Shown piece after piece: positions 1-6,877 of a stretch of 11,301 nucleotides of DNA. The stretch's first letter is position 1. Each line of letters starts with the position of its first letter. The stretch comes from Chloroflexota bacterium (GTDB lineage: Bacteria > Chloroflexota > UBA6077), in the NCBI GenBank assembly GCA_021788565.1, contig JAJYKO010000094.1, positions 1 to 11,301 of the forward strand, written 5' to 3'. The position numbers and the translations under genes are program-made. The notes beneath the pieces are model-generated. The model saw only the letters and a list, made by a program, of their open reading frames with translations, made no database searches and was not told the origin of the DNA.

Positions 1-2
1 GG

Positions 3-191
3 TGCGCGGAGTATCAGGTAAGGGAGATGGTTCGGGTCCTTGGGGCCGAGAAGGTCCTCTTTGGAAGCGATCATCTGGAAAACATGCCCGTGCAGTTGGA
101 GAAGTTCAGGCAGGCGGAGATGACCCCATCGCAGTGGGAGACCGTTTTCGACCGCAACCCTCGCGTCCTGTTTCACCTATCGTTCGGATAG
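3..191 (+). CDS. Amidohydrolase family protein, C-terminal fragment
   Basis: The 5' end lies outside the window; 62 codons are visible before the TAG stop. The fragment contains VLFGSDH around residues 18-24. That matches the last barrel strand of amidohydrolase-2 TIM-barrel enzymes, where the Asp is a catalytic metal-site residue. It ends with VFDRNPRVLFHL, the usual C-terminal 'N-x-x-x-L-F' helix of that family. Members are usually 280-350 residues and hydrolyse or decarboxylate small carboxylic acids and lactones in the cytoplasm. It lies 48 bases before the Gfo/Idh/MocA gene on the same strand, so the two are probably cotranscribed. The substrate cannot be told from this piece. The family call is fairly firm; decarboxylase and lactonase are both open. 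Confidence 0.75.
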   Translation, partial: CAEYQVREMVRVLGAEKVLFGSDHLENMPVQLEKFRQAEMTPSQWETVFDRNPRVLFHLSFG

Positions 192-239
192 TAGGATCGC
201 TCCGAAGGTGCTGGCGAATCCGGCCAAGGAGGCTGAGAA

Positions 240-1223
240 GTGCGTGTAGCCATTGTCGGGCTGGGGTTCTTCGCCCAGTTCCACATCGATGCCTGGCTTC
301 GGCTTGGCCAGCCTTACACCTTGGTCGGCGTAGCCGACCCCGATGGTAGGGCTCGAGACAGATACCAGGCGCTGTTGGAGGACGTGCCGCGGTACGAAAG
401 CCTGCCGGCCCTGCTGGAGGAGTGCCGGCCCGACGTAGTCGACATCGTCACCCGGCCTGACTCCCACACAGAGTTAGCGACAGTGGCCTTCGACGCCGGA
501 ATCAACGCCATAACTCAGAAGCCCATGGCCCCATCGTGGCAAGAAAGCGAAGCCATGGTGCGTCTGGCTGAGGCACAGGGGGTACGCCTGCTCGTCCACG
601 ACAACTGGCGCTTCCAGCCGTGGTACCAGGCCATCAAGGTGGCCCTGGGGCAGGGAGCCATCGGTACTCCCTTCCTCGCTCATTATCGCGTGCGTGCAGG
701 TGACGGGCGTGGTTCCGCCCCATTTGCGGCGCAGCCGTACTTCTCTCAGATGCCCCGGTTCTTCTTCTACGAAACCGGCATCCACTTCGTCGACCTGACC
801 AGATTCCTGTTCGGTGACATAACCGCTGTTCGCGGAGTCCGGCGTCAGATCCGGTCGGACATCGCGGGCGAAGACATGGGGCTGGCGTTGCTGACCACCG
901 AAACCGGAGTTGAGGTAATCCTCGACGGTAACAGGTGGAGCGAGGCTCCGGAAACGAACCCGGCATTTGGCACAGTGAGCATCGAGGGAACCGGCGGCCA
1001 GATCAGGGTCTCCGAGGGAGGAGAAGCAACTATCAAGCAGATCGGCGGCGAATGGCATTCCCTGTTCACGCCCGATCTGAGTGTGGATCCCTATCGAGGG
1101 GATAGCGTGTTCCGAACCATCAGCCATATGGGGCAAGCGCTTCTCTCGGGGGATCCTAGCCCCATGGAAGGCAGGGAATATCTAAAAACCATGAGGGCGG
1201 TGTTCGATCTCTATCCGGAGTGA
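240..1223 (+). CDS. Gfo/Idh/MocA family NAD(P)-dependent oxidoreductase
   Basis: A 327-residue protein starting at GTG, with AAGGAGG at 226-232 seven bases upstream. The N-terminal Rossmann fold begins VAIVGLGFFAQFH (3-15), a variant of the GxGxxG/A nucleotide loop, and VADPD (31-35) ends the second strand. QKP at 93-95 corresponds to the family EKP motif with Gln in place of Glu. NWRFQP (122-127) and GIHFVDLTRF (180-189) match the conserved substrate-domain motifs, with H182 and D185 at the usual catalytic positions. The length is normal for the family (320-390). These enzymes oxidise or reduce sugars, inositols and related polyols with a nicotinamide cofactor in the cytoplasm. It is placed between an amidohydrolase and a decarboxylating dehydrogenase, as expected for a catabolic operon. 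The family is certain; the substrate is unknown. Confidence 0.92.
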   Translation: MRVAIVGLGFFAQFHIDAWLRLGQPYTLVGVADPDGRARDRYQALLEDVPRYESLPALLEECRPDVVDIVTRPDSHTELATVAFDAGINAITQKPMAPSWQESEAMVRLAEAQGVRLLVHDNWRFQPWYQAIKVALGQGAIGTPFLAHYRVRAGDGRGSAPFAAQPYFSQMPRFFFYETGIHFVDLTRFLFGDITAVRGVRRQIRSDIAGEDMGLALLTTETGVEVILDGNRWSEAPETNPAFGTVSIEGTGGQIRVSEGGEATIKQIGGEWHSLFTPDLSVDPYRGDSVFRTISHMGQALLSGDPSPMEGREYLKTMRAVFDLYPE

Positions 1224-1276
1224 CGACTTCCTACATCACGGTCCGAATCTCAACCAACAAAGGGGGCGGGTCACCA

Positions 1277-2368
1277 ATGGCGAACGTGAACTTAGCTGTA
1301 CTGCCCGGAGATGGCATCGGCCAGGAGGTGGTAGACGCCGCCATGAGGGTCCTGGAGGTGGTGGCCCGACGGTACGACGTTCGGTTTGAGACCGAGACTC
1401 TGGACGTAGGCGGCGCGAGGTACGCCCGCTCCGGCGTGGTATATACCGAAGAGGACTTTCGCACCTGCCGTTCGGCCGACGCGATACTTCTCGGAGCCCT
1501 GGGGCTTCCCGACGCTTTGCTTCCCGATGGCACGGAGGCCGGTCCGTCACTACAGTTTCGTCTGCGCTTCGATCTGGATCTGTACGCCGGTATTCGGCCA
1601 ATCGTCCGCTACCCATCCATACCTGGTCCCCTGCGAACCGACCAGCCCTTTGCCATTACCACCGTGCGAGAGAACACCGAAGGACTCTACGCGTCCCGCA
1701 ACGGGGGGTCGGTGGTGCGCGACGCCGTCGTCACCGACACGATGGTGGTGACTGAGGTGGGCATCGATCGGATCGTGGAAGCCGCCTTCGACTGGGCGCT
1801 GTCCCATCCGAGGCCGGACGGCTCAGCCCACGTCACCTGCGTGGACAAAGCCAACGTACTTCGCTCTTACGCTTTCTTCCGACGGCGCTTCGACACGGTA
1901 GCGGCTCGCTACCAGGGTCGCGCCACCTGGGATCGCATCTACGTGGATGCATACGTGGCCCAGGTGGTACTTAACCCCCAGCAGTTCCACGTCGTGGTTG
2001 CGGAGAACATGTTCGCGGACATCATCTCGGATCTGACCGGCGGCCTGGTGGGGAGTCTTGGCCTGGCACCTTCAGGTGACATAGGCCGCGAGCACGCCGT
2101 CTTCCAGCCCGCCCACGGATCTGCCCCAACGCTGGCCGGAAGGGGAGTCGCAAATCCAGTGGCCACCGTACTGTCCGCGGCGATGATGTGCGACTGGCTG
2201 GCCGACCGAAAGAAAGACCCAAGATTGACATCCATGGCACGAGATATCGAGCAGGGCGTTCGATCGGCGTTGGCTTCACCCGATAGCCACACGGCCGATC
2301 TTGGCGGAAGAGCCTCCACCATGCAATGCGCTGGGGCCATCATCGCGGCACTACCAGATTGGCGCTAG
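1277..2368 (+). CDS. Isocitrate/isopropylmalate/tartrate-type decarboxylating dehydrogenase
   Basis: A 363-residue enzyme of the beta-decarboxylating 2R,3S-hydroxyacid dehydrogenase family, which oxidises a malate-like substrate with NAD(P) and divalent metal and then releases CO2. Visible signatures are PGDGIG (10-15), the Arg-bearing helix and strand LRFDLDLYAGIRP (96-108), VRENTEGLY (130-138), VDKAN with the catalytic Lys (K191), YVDAY (223-227, D224), ENMFADIISD (243-252) with metal-binding Asp residues, and FQPAHGSAP (276-284). REN rather than REL argues against a standard bacterial LeuB and fits tartrate/D-malate, isocitrate or homoisocitrate-type enzymes, though some archaeal-type LeuB also have it. 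The ATG at 1277 follows a G-rich SD (1262-1270). An in-frame upstream codon at 1220 would overlap the preceding gene and add an unrelated tail. Catabolic neighbours favour a non-biosynthetic role (inference). Confidence 0.88.
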   Translation: MANVNLAVLPGDGIGQEVVDAAMRVLEVVARRYDVRFETETLDVGGARYARSGVVYTEEDFRTCRSADAILLGALGLPDALLPDGTEAGPSLQFRLRFDLDLYAGIRPIVRYPSIPGPLRTDQPFAITTVRENTEGLYASRNGGSVVRDAVVTDTMVVTEVGIDRIVEAAFDWALSHPRPDGSAHVTCVDKANVLRSYAFFRRRFDTVAARYQGRATWDRIYVDAYVAQVVLNPQQFHVVVAENMFADIISDLTGGLVGSLGLAPSGDIGREHAVFQPAHGSAPTLAGRGVANPVATVLSAAMMCDWLADRKKDPRLTSMARDIEQGVRSALASPDSHTADLGGRASTMQCAGAIIAALPDWR

Positions 2369-2546
2369 GCTCTGGGCGCCGGTTCGTGAGTCAGGTGTGC
2401 TCGTCAAATACGCGGGTGAAAACACGGAGGGTGAAACAAAACAGATGAGGACGTAGTGTCAGGTAGAGTACCGCCAGTGTTGTCACGAATGGAAGCCCTT
2501 GTCGAAACGCGCATTTCGTTCAATGACATGCAGGGGGAATGGAATA

Positions 2547-3827
2547 ATGAAACCTCGCTTCAATGTCGGCTGGATTGTTCTGTTGATCTTCCTGGGCACC
2601 ATGACTAACTACATGGATCGTGTCAACATCTCGCTGGCCGCACCCGCCATGGTTAAGGAAGCCGGATGGAGCACGGTGACCCTGGGTGTAGTGCTGTCGA
2701 GTTTCTTCTGGGGGTATTTCTTGCTGCAGATCCCGGGCGGCTGGCTGGCCGACCGCTTCGGCGGCAGGCGGGTGATGACGGTCACGGGCTACCTGTGGGC
2801 CGTCTTCACCGCGGCCACGGCCGTGTCCGCGGGATCTTTGCCTGTACTCACCGGCGTGCGGGCGGGCCTGGGCGCCGCGGAAGCAGCGAACTTCCCGGCT
2901 GGGACCTCCATCGTGGCCAGGTGGCTCCCGAGGAGCGTCACCGCCAGGATGCAGGGGCTCAACCAGTCAGCCATCGCCCTGGGTCCCCTGATCGCCACTC
3001 CCCTCTCGATCTTCCTCATCACCACCTGGGGCTGGCCGAGCATTTTCTACGTGTTCGCCGTGATCAGCCTCATCTGGGCCACCGTGTGGTGGGTCGTGAC
3101 CAAGCGGGCGGGCCTGCCAGACATCCCGGAGAAGGATCCGCAGGTGGCCGCCCAGCCGGTAATCCCAGACTTCATGGACCACCCCTTCAAGTCGCTGGAG
3201 GTGTGGGGCTCCTCCATGGCCTGGTACGCCGACAGCTACGTGTTCTACTTCTTGCTCACCTTCATGCCCACCTACTTCGTGCAGGCCCAGCACGTCCCGC
3301 TCCAGGAGCTCGCCCTGCTGGGGACCGTGCCCTGGGCGGTGCTGTTCGTCATGATGAACGTGGCTGGTTGGGTCGTGGACACCGTGGGTCGGGTCAGCGC
3401 ACACGGAATCTTCTGGCGGCGCATGATGTACGCCGGCGGGTTCGTCTGGGCAGCGATCTTCATGCTCGCGGCCAAGGGGGCGGCCAGTGCCGACTCCGCG
3501 GTGGTGTTGATCTCCCTGGCCCTGGCGGGCCTCGCCTTCGTCTGGCCGGTGGGCTGGTCCCTCCCGGTGGTCTACGCCAGGAGCAAGGCTGGCCTACTGA
3601 GCGGCTTCATGAACTCCTGGGGGCAGGTGGCCGGAATCCTGGCACCAATCATCACCGGTGCCGCCGTGGCCGGGGGGCATTGGGGGAACGCCTTCCTGTT
3701 CGTCGTCGGCTTCGCCCTGCTGGGTGCGGTGCTGGTGGCGGCCACGAGCCGCTGGTCCACGGATGCGGCCTTCAGGGCCAAGTTCCCGCCCAGCACTCAA
3801 ACCGCCAGCAAGCCTGCCGTAGCCTGA
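2547..3827 (+). CDS. MFS transporter, anion:cation symporter (ACS)-like
   Basis: A 426-residue inner-membrane protein with about 12 hydrophobic segments. The ATG at 2547 has AGGGGG at 2532-2537, nine bases upstream; earlier in-frame starts (2499, 2523) would add a polar tail and lack as good an SD. The first segment carries NYMDRVNIS (21-29), typical of the phthalate/glucarate/galactonate ACS branch. Motif A of the major facilitator superfamily follows helix 2: GGWLADRFGGRR (64-75). The central loop after helix 6 (KRAGLPDIPEKDP) and the final NSWGQVAGILAPIITG region also fit this branch. Known relatives import organic anions such as hexarates, hexonates, tartrate or aromatic acids with protons. 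Next to oxidoreductases and a decarboxylating dehydrogenase, it is probably the uptake system for the acid this cluster degrades. The substrate is not readable from sequence. Confidence 0.9.
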   Translation: MKPRFNVGWIVLLIFLGTMTNYMDRVNISLAAPAMVKEAGWSTVTLGVVLSSFFWGYFLLQIPGGWLADRFGGRRVMTVTGYLWAVFTAATAVSAGSLPVLTGVRAGLGAAEAANFPAGTSIVARWLPRSVTARMQGLNQSAIALGPLIATPLSIFLITTWGWPSIFYVFAVISLIWATVWWVVTKRAGLPDIPEKDPQVAAQPVIPDFMDHPFKSLEVWGSSMAWYADSYVFYFLLTFMPTYFVQAQHVPLQELALLGTVPWAVLFVMMNVAGWVVDTVGRVSAHGIFWRRMMYAGGFVWAAIFMLAAKGAASADSAVVLISLALAGLAFVWPVGWSLPVVYARSKAGLLSGFMNSWGQVAGILAPIITGAAVAGGHWGNAFLFVVGFALLGAVLVAATSRWSTDAAFRAKFPPSTQTASKPAVA

Positions 3828-3860
3828 TCGGATCTTATCTTATGTGACAGCCAATGTGAG

Positions 3861-3931
3861 CTGTCAGCCTGAGCGATAGCGAAGGATCTCTCCGACCACG
3901 TGGAGATGCTTCGCTTCGCTCGGCATGACAG
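3861..3931. repeat. Palindromic intergenic repeat (HAERSEAS-type)
   Basis: The left arm 3861-3890 and right arm 3903-3931 are near-perfect reverse complements with a 12-base loop; they differ by one indel and a few substitutions. Both begin with CTGTCA and contain GAGCGA(T)AGCGAAG and ATCTC. The spurious minus-strand reading through it gives CHAERSEASPRGRRDPSLS, a peptide often seen where this kind of dispersed palindrome has been translated by mistake. It lies between the MFS and cyclase genes. It could fold in mRNA and attenuate transcription or stabilise the upstream message, but there is no T-run, so it is not a classic terminator. Confidence 0.8.
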
Positions 3932-3977
3932 TGCCAGTCATTCCGCGAGTCACAGAGCACTAGGTAGAGGTGAGTAA

Positions 3978-4649
3978 GTGAAAGGACGGTTGGTAGACCT
4001 TTCCCATGTGCTGCGGCCGGGTGCTGAGAAGAGGCTCCTCGAAATCGAGCGGTTGCAGGCAAATCAGGTGGCCAACGTGCCCCTTCTCCCCGGGCAGTGG
4101 TACATCATGCACAATGTGCGGATGGTGACCCACAGCGGCACGCACATCGAGTGCCCGTATCACATCAACCAGGATGGAGCGGACACGGCGTCGGTGCCGC
4201 TAGAACGGCTGATAGGCGAGGCCGTGGTGCTGGACCTGCGGGGTGCCGAACCGGGAGCCGAGATCCCGCTCCAGCGAATCCAGGCCGAGGTTGAGAAGTG
4301 CGGGGGCTTCCAGCCCGGGGATTTCGTACTCCTCCACACCGGCTGGGACAAATACTATGACCAGCCAGAATACAGTCATTGCCCGTATCCAGCTCCGGAG
4401 GCGATCAAGTGGCTGGTCGAGATGGGGGCCGGCCTCATCGGAATCGACACCGAAGGGGCGGAAGTGCCCGGCAACGAGCACCACGTGAACCACCACGCCA
4501 TGCTCGACCACGGCGTCCCGCATCTCGAGAATCTCTGTAACATGGACAGCCTGACGAAGTCCAGGGTAATGCTGTTCGCGGCACCGATCGCCGTGAGGGG
4601 CCTGGAATCGGTCCCGCTGCGAGTGGTTGCGCTGGAAGAAGCGGTTTGA
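3978..4649 (+). CDS. Cyclase family protein (kynurenine formamidase-like metal hydrolase)
   Basis: A 223-residue protein starting at GTG 3978, with a purine-rich AGAGGTGAG SD at 3966-3974. It carries the hallmark of the putative-cyclase family (kynurenine formamidase, isatin hydrolase), HSGTHIECPYH at 52-62. H52, H56 and H62 are the expected metal-site residues; the usual Asp of HxGTHxDxPxH is Glu (E58). A second conserved His cluster, NHHAMLDHGVPHLENL (171-186), matches the distal part of the active site, and the length is normal. These cytoplasmic enzymes hydrolyse amide or lactam bonds or similar small substrates using a divalent metal. It follows the transporter on the same strand but across a 150-base gap with a palindromic repeat, so it may be a separate or weakly linked transcription unit. 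No tryptophan-catabolism genes are visible to support true kynurenine formamidase activity. Confidence 0.88.
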   Translation: MKGRLVDLSHVLRPGAEKRLLEIERLQANQVANVPLLPGQWYIMHNVRMVTHSGTHIECPYHINQDGADTASVPLERLIGEAVVLDLRGAEPGAEIPLQRIQAEVEKCGGFQPGDFVLLHTGWDKYYDQPEYSHCPYPAPEAIKWLVEMGAGLIGIDTEGAEVPGNEHHVNHHAMLDHGVPHLENLCNMDSLTKSRVMLFAAPIAVRGLESVPLRVVALEEAV

Positions 4650-4656
4650 CGCCCCG

Positions 4657-5418
4657 TCACTCGCCAGTGGGCCTGGAAGCATCGGGGATGCGCTGCAACA
4701 CCTTCTTCCAGGCCTTCCTGTCGAGGAAGCTGCCGCGCACGTTCCCTTCCATCTCCTCGAACATCCTGAATGGGACGGTAAAGGAGAGGATGTCCCAGTC
4801 CACCCTGGGTCGGGCGCTGATGTCGGTAATGCCCACGACGGCTCGCGGCAACTCCCGCTGAGACTCGCGGTAGGGGATAAGGCAGATGGTGTGACAACCG
4901 GCCCCGAAGGGGATGATGACGTTGTCGTTGCCTGGCTGGCCGTAGTTCGCCAGCACCACCAGGGCGGAGAGCTGGTCAGGATTGGCGTAGAAGGTCACAA
5001 GGTCCGGCTTGCCGCCGTCCGTATCCACCGTGCTCAGCGGCGCGAAGACGCGATAGGTGTAGGGCAAGTCAACCATGTCGAGGGCATCGAGGAAGGTGCT
5101 GACCAGCTCGGGACTCTTCTTGTAGCCCTCTCCCTCCGGATATCCCTCCCCTCGTCCGGTGGATAGGAAGTACTCGAAGCCGCCCCTGAACTTGCTGAAC
5201 TCGTTGCCGAAGCAGAGACCGATACTGCCGCCTCGACAGCCGACGGTGTTTCGGTCGAATACTACCGTCTTGCCATTGCCGGCTGCCGTGAGCATCGCGA
5301 TGACGCAGCTACGAGCATCCTCCTTAAACTGAATCGCACCCTCGGGCTTTTCGTCGGTGAACATAGTGGCCACCGGCTGGTACCGAAGCTTGAGCTCGTT
5401 CGCGACGACGCTCTCCAC
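4657..5418 (-). CDS. DUF169 family protein
   Basis: Recognised as DUF169 from its characteristic blocks: LKLRYQPVATMFTDEKPEGA near the N-terminus, SCVIAML (37-43), the cysteine-glycine block TVGCRGGSIGL (58-68), NPDQLSALVVLANYG (146-160), NVIIPFGAGCHTICLIPY (166-183), and VVGITDISARP (194-204) before DILSFTVP. Conserved Cys residues at 38, 61, 175 and 179 may bind metal or a cofactor (inference); the family has no firmly established function known to me. I chose GTG at 5416-5418, giving 253 residues, because AAGGGGGAG (5425-5433) sits six bases upstream. An ATG at 5482-5484 would add 22 residues but has no SD and overlaps a TATGAT-like -10 element. It ends seven bases from the convergent cyclase gene, and no terminator is visible between them. 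Confidence 0.88.
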   Translation of the reverse strand: MESVVANELKLRYQPVATMFTDEKPEGAIQFKEDARSCVIAMLTAAGNGKTVVFDRNTVGCRGGSIGLCFGNEFSKFRGGFEYFLSTGRGEGYPEGEGYKKSPELVSTFLDALDMVDLPYTYRVFAPLSTVDTDGGKPDLVTFYANPDQLSALVVLANYGQPGNDNVIIPFGAGCHTICLIPYRESQRELPRAVVGITDISARPRVDWDILSFTVPFRMFEEMEGNVRGSFLDRKAWKKVLQRIPDASRPTGE

Positions 5419-5523
5419 GATAGACTCCCCCTTGACCGCGTGTTGGGTGCCGTCTGCTACGCGCGAGGCGGCACCGCATATCATAGTACGATTTCGGGGA
5501 GGTGGATAATGAGGAGGAGTTGC

Positions 5524-5702
5524 TCAGTCGACAGGGGCAAGCTTCTCCATGTCCATCACCGCTCCGCAAGAGGCACAAATAGCGAAAAGTCGCCCATCCA
5601 CGTCCCTAGTAAAGAAAGTCAGGTGGGAGGGACCGCTGCACCCGTCATGAAGCAGATGGCCAGGTATCGCTGCCCATCGGGGCCGCAACGAGTGGGCTCC
5701 AT
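5524..5702 (-). pseudogene. Small cysteine-rich (zinc-ribbon-like) protein, apparent frameshift
   Basis: Two overlapping minus-strand frames together make one sensible 59-residue protein. From ATG 5702 one frame reads MEPTRCGPDGQRYLAICF. At about 5646-5651 the reading must shift to the adjacent frame, HDGCSGPSHLTFFTRDVDG then RLFAICASCGAVMDMEKLAPVD, ending in TGA at 5524. The interval is 179 bases, one short of whole codons, so one missing base near 5649 would restore it. The halves resemble each other (DGQRYLAIC versus VDGRLFAIC), each followed by a further Cys, as in a small duplicated metal-binding fold. It could be a genuine frameshift mutation, an assembly error, or a coincidence. The SD is weak (AGAAG about 15 bases upstream). 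I do not recognise the family. It lies upstream of, and in the same orientation as, the DUF169 gene. Confidence 0.42.
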
Positions 5703-5999
5703 CGCCGAGGGCCCGCTTCTTCAATCCTGGCTGGGACTCTTCCTCTCTCTTCACTCTTCCGGGTCCCTCCGACTGCACATGTTAGCGATGACACATAGAT
5801 AATCGGCAGAATAGGGCTGCATCTTGAGAGGCGCATGGGCGCCTGGAGGCAAGACGGCTCCGAGATGGTAAAATCGTTGGAACAGTGCGAAGGTTCCGAG
5901 GTCCCGTATGAGCTACCGATCCACGGCGGGGTCGAGGAGACATCTGGCTCGACGCAGCCATCCGGTTGGCGGAGAGTCTTCGAAGCGGAGAGGATTCTG
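5703..5999. other. Intergenic stretch without a supported gene
   Basis: It lies between the divergent cysteine-rich ORF and the helix-turn-helix gene. The forward frame is open from ATG 5835 into the helix-turn-helix gene, but its first 55 residues are low-complexity and the better SD belongs to the start at 6000. Forward -10-like GATAAT at 5798-5803 has only a weak -35 candidate. No hairpin terminator or structured RNA was recognised. Confidence 0.4.
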
Positions 6000-6314
6000 A
6001 TGAATCACCCCCATTCCAACGAATATACAGCTGAGGAGATAGATCAGTGGCTAAGAGGGTGGGCGCTGCTAGTCGACAGCAGCTCTCGGCGGCTCGCGGA
6101 TGTGCGTTCCGATCTTGAAAACGCGGCAGCAAGCCTGGACAGGAACTCGCCTGGACACCTGGCCATAGAGATGCGAATGAAGGGCAGCACGAAGCAGGAG
6201 ATAGCAAGGGCGCTCGGGGTGAGTATCACCAGGGGTGCGAGCATACTGCGGGATGCGCAGGAGCAGATGGCACGGTATCTCAGAGGCGACGGCACAGAGG
6301 CAACGCCGTGGTGA
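6000..6314 (+). CDS. Small helix-turn-helix protein, sigma region 4-like
   Basis: A 104-residue protein. The ATG at 6000 is chosen because GGAGAGG at 5987-5993 lies six bases upstream; the frame is open back to 5835 but those starts have poorer sites. The N-terminal half is charged and helical, with a likely helix or short coiled coil around 20-46. The C-terminal part, from LAIEMRMKGSTKQEIARALGV (residues 54-74) on to the SILRDAQEQMARYL helix, looks like a helix-turn-helix of the sigma-70 region 4/LuxR type: 'K-x-E-I-A-x-x-L-G-V' as turn and recognition start. It may bind DNA as a small regulator. A response regulator follows 91 bases downstream on the same strand, so the two may work together. 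The exact family is not recognised and the DNA-binding role is inferred. Confidence 0.6.
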   Translation: MNHPHSNEYTAEEIDQWLRGWALLVDSSSRRLADVRSDLENAAASLDRNSPGHLAIEMRMKGSTKQEIARALGVSITRGASILRDAQEQMARYLRGDGTEATPW

Positions 6315-6405
6315 ATCTGACACCTTTAGACGGCCACCTGTGGGCTGCCCGACACCTCACCACCAACAAGGCGACAAAAACACGAAGGAGCGTTATGGAG
6401 TCCTC

Positions 6406-6795
6406 ATGCAGCAGCCAAAGGTCCTAATAGTCGACGACGACCCGCACATATGCGACTTCGTAACGTGGGGGCTATCCGACCGGGGCTACCGGGTCGTGTC
6501 CGCGAGCAACGGTAGGGAAGCGCTGGACCGTGTCGCCTCCATACGGCCGGATGCTATCGTCCTGGACATGCGGATGCCAGTGATGAACGGCTGGGAGTTC
6601 GCCAGGGCGTACAGAGAGTTGCCGGGCCCCCACGCCCCAATCGTCATCATGACGGCCTATCTCGATCCAGAGGAGGTCGCGAGGGAGATGGGAGTCCAGG
6701 GCTGCATCTCGAAACCGTTCAATCTGATCACCCTGGTGGATATTCTGCGCAAGTGCGCCCCAGGACGTGGGGACACGGATCGGGCATCTCTCTGA
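6406..6795 (+). CDS. Single-domain response regulator (CheY-like receiver)
   Basis: A 129-residue protein made of one receiver domain and a short tail. The acidic pocket is D10-D12 (VLIVDDDPHI), the phospho-acceptor is D54 in IVLDMRMPVMNGWEF, the switch Thr is T83 (IMTAY), and the conserved Lys is K103 (ISKPF). All catalytic residues are intact, so it should accept phosphate from a histidine kinase, but no kinase is in the window. No output domain follows, so it acts by protein contact or as a relay. The ATG at 6406 has only GGAG five bases upstream. A stronger AAGGAG (6385-6390) instead faces an out-of-frame ATG at 6395. It is downstream of the helix-turn-helix gene on the same strand and converges with the tatA-like gene. 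Confidence 0.92.
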   Translation: MQQPKVLIVDDDPHICDFVTWGLSDRGYRVVSASNGREALDRVASIRPDAIVLDMRMPVMNGWEFARAYRELPGPHAPIVIMTAYLDPEEVAREMGVQGCISKPFNLITLVDILRKCAPGRGDTDRASL

Positions 6796-6810
6796 TCGGT
6801 GAAAGGGGGC

Positions 6811-6849
6811 AAAAAAGGCCGGGTCGAGCTAAGACGCTGCTCGACCCGG
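6811..6849 (-). terminator. Rho-independent terminator of the tatA-like gene
   Basis: A perfect 11-bp stem (6819-6829 with 6839-6849, core CGGGTCGAGC) and a nine-base loop. Read on the minus strand, the stem is followed by GG and then six T residues (6816-6811). It begins 28 bases past the tatA-like stop. There is no T-run on the plus side, so it is directional for the minus strand. Confidence 0.9.
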
Positions 6850-6877
6850 GCGCTACCTTGCGCTGACCTAGCTGGGC

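Noticed and set aside
2361..2380. Hairpin GGCGC/GCGCC at the end of the decarboxylating dehydrogenase gene as terminator
   Set aside because: Only a five-base stem, overlapping the stop codon and with no T-run.
2666..3847. A 393-codon forward ORF overlapping the MFS transporter
   Set aside because: It is a +1-frame shadow of a high-GC gene: Gly/Arg/His-rich, without membrane segments or motifs, while the other frame is a clear transporter.
4627..5166. A 179-codon forward ORF opposite the DUF169 gene
   Set aside because: It is antisense to a gene with strong family motifs, and has no recognisable domain or SD.
5440..5802. A 120-codon forward ORF in the intergenic region before the helix-turn-helix gene
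   Set aside because: Low-complexity composition, no motif, and antisense to the better-supported Cys-rich frames.
5774..5803. Forward promoter (TGCACA, 18 bases, GATAAT)
   Set aside because: Both hexamers are imperfect and the spacing is not optimal; not above chance for this length.
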